DNA from: Bacteroides pyogenes_A
Lineage (GTDB): Bacteria > Bacteroidota > Bacteroidia > Bacteroidales > Bacteroidaceae
NCBI RefSeq assembly: GCF_048595595.1
Contig: NZ_CP184347.1
Length of the DNA stretch: 64,000 bases
Direction: 5' to 3' (one strand)
This document shows, in pieces, positions 58,814 through 64,000 of this stretch. Positions within the stretch are counted from its first letter, which is position 1. Every line of letters begins with the position of its first letter. Both the position numbers and the translations under genes were made by a program. Under the pieces are notes generated by a model. That model saw only the letters and a list, made by a program, of their open reading frames with translations. It was not told where the DNA came from and ran no database searches.

Positions 58814-59248
58814 TTATGCATTTTGATTTTGAATATCATAATCACGTCTTACGACGAATTTCGTTGTAATAGGAAGCTTTTGAGCAGCTAAGCGCAATGC
58901 TTCTTTCGCGATTTCATAAGATACTCCTTCAGCCTCGATAATAATTCTACCGGGAGTAACAGGGGCCACAAACCCTTCGGGGCTACCTTTACCTTTACCC
59001 ATACGCACGTCAGCGGGCTTGCGGGTAATAGGTTTATCAGGGAATATACGAATCCAGATCTGTCCTTGGCGTTGCATATATCTTGTTACTGCAATACGAG
59101 CAGCTTCGATCTGACGGCCTGTAATCCATTTCGTTTCCAAAGCCTTTATGCCAAAAGAGCCAAAAGCCAATTGATTACCTCTTTGGGCATTTCCTTTTGC
59201 ACGGCCTTTCTGTTGTCTTCTGAATTTTGTCTTTTTCGGTTGTAACAT
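58814..59248 (-). CDS. rplP: Ribosomal protein uL16
   Basis: 144 residues. MLQPKKTKFRRQQKGRAKG start and the GRQIEAARIAVTRYMQRQGQ helix near the A site. Confidence 0.98.
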   Translation of the reverse strand: MLQPKKTKFRRQQKGRAKGNAQRGNQLAFGSFGIKALETKWITGRQIEAARIAVTRYMQRQGQIWIRIFPDKPITRKPADVRMGKGKGSPEGFVAPVTPGRIIIEAEGVSYEIAKEALRLAAQKLPITTKFVVRRDYDIQNQNA

Positions 59249-59271
59249 AGTTTCCTAAAATTCAAATTCGT

Positions 59272-60003
59272 TTAGCGATTATTTTTCTTTCTTTTGAAGT
59301 TTCTTCCGCCGTTGCTTCCACTATTGTTTCCACGACCACTTTCTTTGCTTTGTGTAAAGTTCGGAGCCAATTCTCTCTTACCAAACACTTCACCTCTACA
59401 GATCCAAACTTTGATACCCAACAATCCTACCTTGGTCAATGCTTCCGCATGACAGTAGTCGATATCAGCTCTGAAAGTGTGCAACGGAGTTCTTCCTTCC
59501 TTATACATTTCAGAACGAGCCATTTCCGCTCCATTCAAACGTCCTGAAATCTGAATTTTGATACCTTCCGCACCCATACGCATCGTGTTTGCGATGGCCA
59601 TTTTAATAGCGCGGCGATAGGCAATTTTACCTTCCACCTGACGAGCAATGTTATTGGCAACAATCACAGCGTCCAGTTCGGGTCTTTTTACTTCAAAGAT
59701 ATTGATTTGAATATCTTTGTCGGTAACCTTTTTCAACTCTTCTTTCAATTTATCAACCTCCTGGCCACCTTTTCCGATAATAATACCCGGACGAGCAGTG
59801 CAAACAGTAATAGTCACAAGCTTCAGCGTACGTTCAATTACAATTCTCGAAACGCTTGCCTTTGCAAGTCTTGCATTAAGATATTTACGGATTTTGCTAT
59901 CTTCCAGCAAAGAATCACCGTAATCATTTCCACCGTACCAATTAGAATCCCATCCTCTGATAATTCCTAAACGGTTGCTTATTGGATTAACTTTTTGTCC
60001 CAT
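59272..60003 (-). CDS. rpsC: Ribosomal protein uS3
   Basis: 243 residues. KH domain (RPGIIIGKGGQEVDKL) followed by the S3 C-terminal domain and a Gly/Asn/Arg-rich tail typical of Bacteroidota. Part of the mRNA entry site. Confidence 0.98.
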   Translation of the reverse strand: MGQKVNPISNRLGIIRGWDSNWYGGNDYGDSLLEDSKIRKYLNARLAKASVSRIVIERTLKLVTITVCTARPGIIIGKGGQEVDKLKEELKKVTDKDIQINIFEVKRPELDAVIVANNIARQVEGKIAYRRAIKMAIANTMRMGAEGIKIQISGRLNGAEMARSEMYKEGRTPLHTFRADIDYCHAEALTKVGLLGIKVWICRGEVFGKRELAPNFTQSKESGRGNNSGSNGGRNFKRKKNNR

Positions 60004-60008
60004 CTACC

Positions 60009-60419
60009 TTAATTTTGATCTTCGTTATTACTTTTAGAATCAACGAACAACGTCACATGATTTGAACGTTTGCGAATTCTGTAACCTCTCCCCTGAGGTG
60101 CCGGTCTCATTCTTTTCAGAGTAGCGCCTCCATCAACATAAATTTTAGTTATGAACAATTCGCCGCTTTCAGCTTTGCGCTCGTTTTTCTGCTCCCAGTT
60201 AGCAATTGCAGAGCGAAGTAATTTCTCCACTCTTGCAGCAGCTTCTTTTGAAGAAAACTTCAAAACACCAAGTGCTCTGTTCACTTCCATTCCGCGAATC
60301 ATGTCAGCCACCAAACGCATCTTTCTCGGAGAAGTAGGAACATTTTGCAATTTAGCAAAATACATGGTCTTAAGGGCTTCTTTTCTTTTTTCAGCCGATA
60401 TTTTTTTTCTTGCTCCCAT
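60009..60419 (-). CDS. rplV: Ribosomal protein uL22
   Basis: 136 residues. SPRKMRLVADMIRGMEVNRA helix and the tunnel-lining hairpin MRPAPQGRGYRIRKRSNH. Macrolide-site contact protein. Confidence 0.98.
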   Translation of the reverse strand: MGARKKISAEKRKEALKTMYFAKLQNVPTSPRKMRLVADMIRGMEVNRALGVLKFSSKEAAARVEKLLRSAIANWEQKNERKAESGELFITKIYVDGGATLKRMRPAPQGRGYRIRKRSNHVTLFVDSKSNNEDQN

Positions 60420-60454
60420 TATATTTATTACTTTATTATTTCAGATAAATCCTG

Positions 60455-60724
60455 TTATTTTTTCTTGTTACCAGCGTGTCCTCTGAATGTACGAGTTGGA
60501 GCGAACTCGCCCAACTTGTGTCCGACCATATTTTCGGTAACATAAACAGGAATAAATTTATTTCCATTGTGAACTGCAACAGTGTGCCCTACAAAATCAG
60601 GCGAAATCATTGAAGCTCTTGCCCAAGTCTTAACCACGACTTTCTTGCCTGATTCATTCATGGCAAGCACTTTCTTTTCAAGCTTTACGTTAATATATGG
60701 ACCTTTTTTTAATGAACGACTCAT
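60455..60724 (-). CDS. rpsS: Ribosomal protein uS19
   Basis: 89 residues. MSRSLKKGPYINVKLEKK start and VGHKLGEFAPTRTFRGH signature. Confidence 0.98.
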   Translation of the reverse strand: MSRSLKKGPYINVKLEKKVLAMNESGKKVVVKTWARASMISPDFVGHTVAVHNGNKFIPVYVTENMVGHKLGEFAPTRTFRGHAGNKKK

Positions 60725-60744
60725 AGTTTACTCAATTAATCAGA

Positions 60745-61569
60745 TTACTTTTTTCTTCTCTCAATAATGTACTTAGACGAGTGTTTCTTAGGAGCTCTGG
60801 TCTTAAGTCCCTTAGCATACAATCCCTTACGAGATCTCGGGTGACCTCCGGAAGCGCGTCCTTCACCTCCACCCATCGGGTGATCAACGGGGTTCATTAC
60901 AACACCGCGGTTGCGAGGACGACGTCCCATCCAACGAGAGCGTCCGGCTTTACCTGAGCTTTCCAATCCATGATCCGAATTACCAACGCTACCGATCGTA
61001 GCTTTACAAGTGCTAAGAATTTGTCTTACCTCACCTGAAGGCAATTTAACCACACAATATTTTCCCTCACGGGAAGTCAACTGCGCGAAGTTTCCTGCCG
61101 ATCTTACAAAAGCGGCACCCTGTCCGGGACGCAGTTCGATATTGTGTATTACCGTACCCACAGGGATATTCTGAAGAGGAAGAGCGTTACCAATCTCTGG
61201 CGCCGCTGTTTCACCTGACATCAGAGTCGCACCAACTTGCAATCCATTGGGAGCAATAATATATCTTTTTTCTCCATCAGCATAATACAACAAAGCGATC
61301 CGAGCCGAACGATTCGGATCGTATTCAATAGTTTTCACAACTGCTGGAACACCGTCTTTATTTCTCTTGAAATCAACAATTCTAATCATCTTTCTGTGAC
61401 CGCCGCCGATGTAACGCATTGTCATCTTACCTTGGTTGTTACGGCCACCTGATGATTTCTTACCATATACAAGAGACTTTTCTGGTACTGATGCAGTAAT
61501 TTCTTCGAAAGTACCAATAATTTTATGTCTTTGCCCCGGTGTTGTGGGCTTTAATTTACGTACTGCCAT
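60745..61569 (-). CDS. rplB: Ribosomal protein uL2
   Basis: 274 residues. Needed for subunit association and peptidyl transfer. RVMNPVDHPMGGGEG-like catalytic-centre loop (here RGVVMNPVDHPMGGGEG) holds the conserved His. Confidence 0.98.
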   Translation of the reverse strand: MAVRKLKPTTPGQRHKIIGTFEEITASVPEKSLVYGKKSSGGRNNQGKMTMRYIGGGHRKMIRIVDFKRNKDGVPAVVKTIEYDPNRSARIALLYYADGEKRYIIAPNGLQVGATLMSGETAAPEIGNALPLQNIPVGTVIHNIELRPGQGAAFVRSAGNFAQLTSREGKYCVVKLPSGEVRQILSTCKATIGSVGNSDHGLESSGKAGRSRWMGRRPRNRGVVMNPVDHPMGGGEGRASGGHPRSRKGLYAKGLKTRAPKKHSSKYIIERRKK

Positions 61570-61574
61570 TTCTT

Positions 61575-61865
61575 TTAAATATTGCTATAAAAATCAATAG
61601 TATCTCCTTCTTTCAATGTCACGACTGCTTTTTTGAAAGCATTCGTACGGCCATTGATAAGACCGGCTTTCGTATAGCGGCTCTTATTTTTCCCAGCATA
61701 CGTAGCTGTGTTTACATCAACTACAGTAACATTGTAAAGGGTCTCAACTTCTTTCTTAATTTCCAGTTTGTTAGCTTCAGGACGCACGATAAAGCCGAAA
61801 CGATTCAGCTTATCTGTTATTGCAGTCATCTTCTCTGTCACCAACGGTTTAATAATAATTCCCAT
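61575..61865 (-). CDS. rplW: Ribosomal protein uL23
   Basis: 96 residues. Docking site for trigger factor and SRP at the tunnel exit. KPLVTEKMTAITDKLNRFGF at the start; 16 bp from rplD. Confidence 0.98.
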   Translation of the reverse strand: MGIIIKPLVTEKMTAITDKLNRFGFIVRPEANKLEIKKEVETLYNVTVVDVNTATYAGKNKSRYTKAGLINGRTNAFKKAVVTLKEGDTIDFYSNI

Positions 61866-61881
61866 TATTTAAGCCTCCTTT

Positions 61882-62508
61882 TTAAATTAAGATATTGTCA
61901 ATAGCCTTCAGAGAGTTTTCTGTAAGCAGAAGAACCCCAGCATCCAATACTCTGTAAGTATTTAATCCTGAGATAGTCTGAACATTTGCTCCCTTTATGT
62001 TACGAGCCGACAAATATACGTTTTTATTTGCTTCCGGTAAAATCATAAGTAGCTTTTTATCAGAAACTTTAAGATTTTTTGTCATAGCAATGAAATCTTT
62101 TGTCTTGGGAGCCTCAAAAGTGAAGTCTTCCAGAACAACGATTGCATTGTTTTGAGCTTTGTAAGACAAAGCCGACTTACGAGCCAATGCCTTTACTTTC
62201 TTATTCAATTTGAAGTAGTAATCTCTTGGCTTCGGACCGAAAACACGTCCACCACCAACGAGTACGGGCGAATTCATATCACCACGGCGTGCTCCGCCGC
62301 CGCCTTTCTGACGACCGATCTTACGGGTAGAACCTGTGATTTCGCTTCTTTCTTTTGATTTATGAGTGCCCTGACGCTGATTGGCCATAAACTGCTTCAC
62401 ATCCAAATAGATAGCATGGTCGTTGGGCTCAATTCCGAAGATAGATTCGTTTAACGTAACCTTTCTCCCGGTGTCTTCACCTTTAATGTTATATACGTTA
62501 ACTTCCAT
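61882..62508 (-). CDS. rplD: Ribosomal protein uL4
   Basis: 208 residues. The extended tunnel loop (GRQKGGGGARRGDMNSPVLV) lies between residues about 63-90. Its ATG overlaps the rplC stop by one base. Confidence 0.98.
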   Translation of the reverse strand: MEVNVYNIKGEDTGRKVTLNESIFGIEPNDHAIYLDVKQFMANQRQGTHKSKERSEITGSTRKIGRQKGGGGARRGDMNSPVLVGGGRVFGPKPRDYYFKLNKKVKALARKSALSYKAQNNAIVVLEDFTFEAPKTKDFIAMTKNLKVSDKKLLMILPEANKNVYLSARNIKGANVQTISGLNTYRVLDAGVLLLTENSLKAIDNILI

Positions 62509-63125
62509 TATTTCTCAATTATTACGATTGAACCTTTGCAACCAGGGATAGAACCTTTAATCAAAAGAAGGTTGTGCTCCGCGATTACTTTTAATACCTG
62601 TAAGTTTTGAATAGTGACTCTGTCACCTCCAAGCCGTCCACCCATACGCATTCCTTTGAATACTTTAGCAGGATAAGAACATGCACCGATAGAACCCGGC
62701 TTACGAGCACGATTGTGCTGACCGTGCGTAGACTGACCTACACCGCCAAATCCGTGTCTTTTAACTACACCTTGGAAACCTTTACCTTTCGAAGTTCCAA
62801 CCACATCGACAAAGCTCGTGTCGTTGAACAGCTCTACGGTAACAGTATCACCCAGATTCAACTCTGTTTCAAACTCTTTGAACTCAGCCAAGTGTCTCTT
62901 TGGAGTTACTCCGGCTTTTTTGAAGTGGCCCAACAGCGGTTTCGTCGTATGTTTCTCTTTTTTGTCCTGGAAACCCAACTGAACAGCTGCATAGCCATCT
63001 TTCTCTACGGTCTTAACCTGAGTAACAACACAAGGACCTGCTTCGATAACAGTGCATGGTACATTCTTACCATCGGCACTGAAAACGGATGTCATTCCGA
63101 TTTTTTTCCCTAATAATCCTGGCAT
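62508..63125 (-). CDS. rplC: Ribosomal protein uL3
   Basis: 205 residues. MPGLLGKKIGMTSVF start and the peptidyl-transferase loop GFGGVGQSTHGQHNRARKPG. Confidence 0.98.
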   Translation of the reverse strand: MPGLLGKKIGMTSVFSADGKNVPCTVIEAGPCVVTQVKTVEKDGYAAVQLGFQDKKEKHTTKPLLGHFKKAGVTPKRHLAEFKEFETELNLGDTVTVELFNDTSFVDVVGTSKGKGFQGVVKRHGFGGVGQSTHGQHNRARKPGSIGACSYPAKVFKGMRMGGRLGGDRVTIQNLQVLKVIAEHNLLLIKGSIPGCKGSIVIIEK

Positions 63126-63143
63126 TTCACTAATTTTTAATTA

Positions 63144-63449
63144 TCAAACTTTAATTTCTACTTCTACACCACTCGGCAACTCCAGCTTCATCAGAGCATC
63201 GACAGTTTTAGCGGTTGAGCTGTAAATATCGATCAATCTCTTGTAAGAAGAGAGTTCAAACTGTTCGCGCGACTTTTTGTTAACGAAAGTCGAACGGTTC
63301 ACGGTAAAGATACGTTTGTGCGTAGGCAGAGGAATAGGACCGCTGACAATGGCACCTGTAGCCTTTACAGTTCTTACAATCTTCTCAGCCGACTTATCAA
63401 CCAAGTTGTGGTCGTAAGATTTCAATTTAATTCTGATTTTCTGACTCAT
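63144..63449 (-). CDS. rpsJ: Ribosomal protein uS10
   Basis: 101 residues. MSQKIRIKLKSYDHNLVDKS start, GPIPLPTHKRIFTVNRS loop. First ribosomal protein gene of the S10 segment after fusA; also the NusE subunit in antitermination. Confidence 0.98.
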   Translation of the reverse strand: MSQKIRIKLKSYDHNLVDKSAEKIVRTVKATGAIVSGPIPLPTHKRIFTVNRSTFVNKKSREQFELSSYKRLIDIYSSTAKTVDALMKLELPSGVEVEIKV

Positions 63450-63483
63450 TACAATTTTAAATTAAGTATTTATAAATGATATA

Positions 63484-63521
63484 AAGCGGCAGGCTAAGAG
63501 TCATTCGCTAGCCTGCTGCTT
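63484..63521. terminator. Stem-loop between fusA and rpsJ
   Basis: AAGCGGCAGGCTA (63484-63496) pairs with 63509-63521 (one G-U). No minus-strand T-tract follows, so on the coding strand it is more likely an attenuator or RNA-processing site than a full terminator. Confidence 0.5.
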
Positions 63522-63528
63522 TGTTTTT

Positions 63529-64000
63529 TTAAAGTAAATCCGCACGCCCTTTCACTTCATCCAGTACTGCCTTAGCAATAGAGGTAGACACTTGGGCATG
63601 GTGAGAGTAAGTCATTGAAGAAGTTGCACGACCGGAAGTAATCGTACGCAGTGCTGTTACGTAACCAAACATCTCGGCCAGCGGAACCAATGCTTTCACG
63701 ATACGGGCACCCGAACGGCTCGATTCCATGCCTTCTACCTGGCCGCGGCGTTTGTTCAGGTCACCGATTACGTCACCCATATTCTCTTCCGGAGTAACAA
63801 CCTCCAGTTTCATAATAGGCTCCATCAATACAGGACCTGCCTTGGCGCAAGCATTCTTGTAAGCTTGGATAGCACAAATTTCAAACGACAACTGGTCCGA
63901 GTCAACCGGGTGGAATGAACCATCGACCAACGTCACCTTCAGCGAATCTAAAGGATATCCGGCCAACACACCGTTCTTCATTGCTGTAGCAAAACCTTTC
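63529..64000 (-). CDS. fusA: Elongation factor G (partial, C-terminal end)
   Basis: C-terminal 157 residues of EF-G: domain IV (KGFATAMKNGVLAGYPLDSL) and domain V ending with ATSSMTYSHHAQVSTSIAKA. The gene continues beyond the right edge; the ATG at 63981 is internal. It sits in front of rpsJ, the usual str-S10 junction. The frame is continuous. Confidence 0.96.
   Translation of the reverse strand, partial: KGFATAMKNGVLAGYPLDSLKVTLVDGSFHPVDSDQLSFEICAIQAYKNACAKAGPVLMEPIMKLEVVTPEENMGDVIGDLNKRRGQVEGMESSRSGARIVKALVPLAEMFGYVTALRTITSGRATSSMTYSHHAQVSTSIAKAVLDEVKGRADLL

Overview
The window looks like a Bacteroides-type chromosome (Bacteroidota). Supporting signs are the rRNA operon order 16S-tRNA-Ile-tRNA-Ala-23S-5S, promoters of the TTTG-N19-21-TAnnTTTG type in front of many genes, near absence of Shine-Dalgarno sequences, and the gene families present (cobalamin fusions, Hut operon with separate cyclodeaminase, Bacteroides-type integrase and HU-like protein). 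I cannot settle the species.

Layout: 1-4319 (-) is part of an anaerobic-type cobalamin operon with two fused enzymes and a cbiA whose two domains are separated by a 14-residue tandem repeat. 4462-8636 holds a small DUF6078-like gene, an RRM RNA-binding protein, a divergent mlaEF / lptB pair and two repeat arrays. 8967-13177 (-) is a DUF177-rpmF-fabH-era-der operon. 13.9-14.6 kb is a decayed transposase. 14.9-20.7 kb is a complete rRNA operon (-) with three tandem promoters. 21.4-25.7 kb (-) is a surface-glycan acylation cluster (MBOAT plus two SGNH hydrolases). 26.4-33.1 kb (-) is a TetR-regulated RND efflux operon. 33.6-40.1 kb (-) is a five-gene histidine-degradation operon (hutU-ftcD-hutI-fchA-hutH). 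41-46 kb has a secreted protein and a decayed mobile element (frameshifted integrase, acquired GNAT acetyltransferase, frameshifted HU-like gene, broken helix-turn-helix genes). 46.5-48.3 kb (+) is a membrane-anchored MutS-like ATPase. 48.6-64 kb (-) is the S10-spc-alpha ribosomal protein cluster from fusA to rplQ, including secY, map, infA and rpoA.

The most unusual signal is a set of intergenic arrays with a strict 22-bp period. Two unit families recur: family A, palindromic GTTTCCC-N4-GGGAAAC-like units (4994-5081, 42107-42282, diverged at 45565-46010), and family B, units with the core GGCTATATATACCCACC (25890-26044, 40249-40380, with single units flanking the A array at 4972 and 5082). 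Two more arrays have a 66-bp (3 x 22) period. Inside genes, cbiA carries a 42-bp repeat array and an SGNH hydrolase has about 127 repeat-derived residues placed before its signal peptide. The function is unknown; a spacing of two DNA helical turns suggests either same-face protein binding or expansion of simple tandem duplications.
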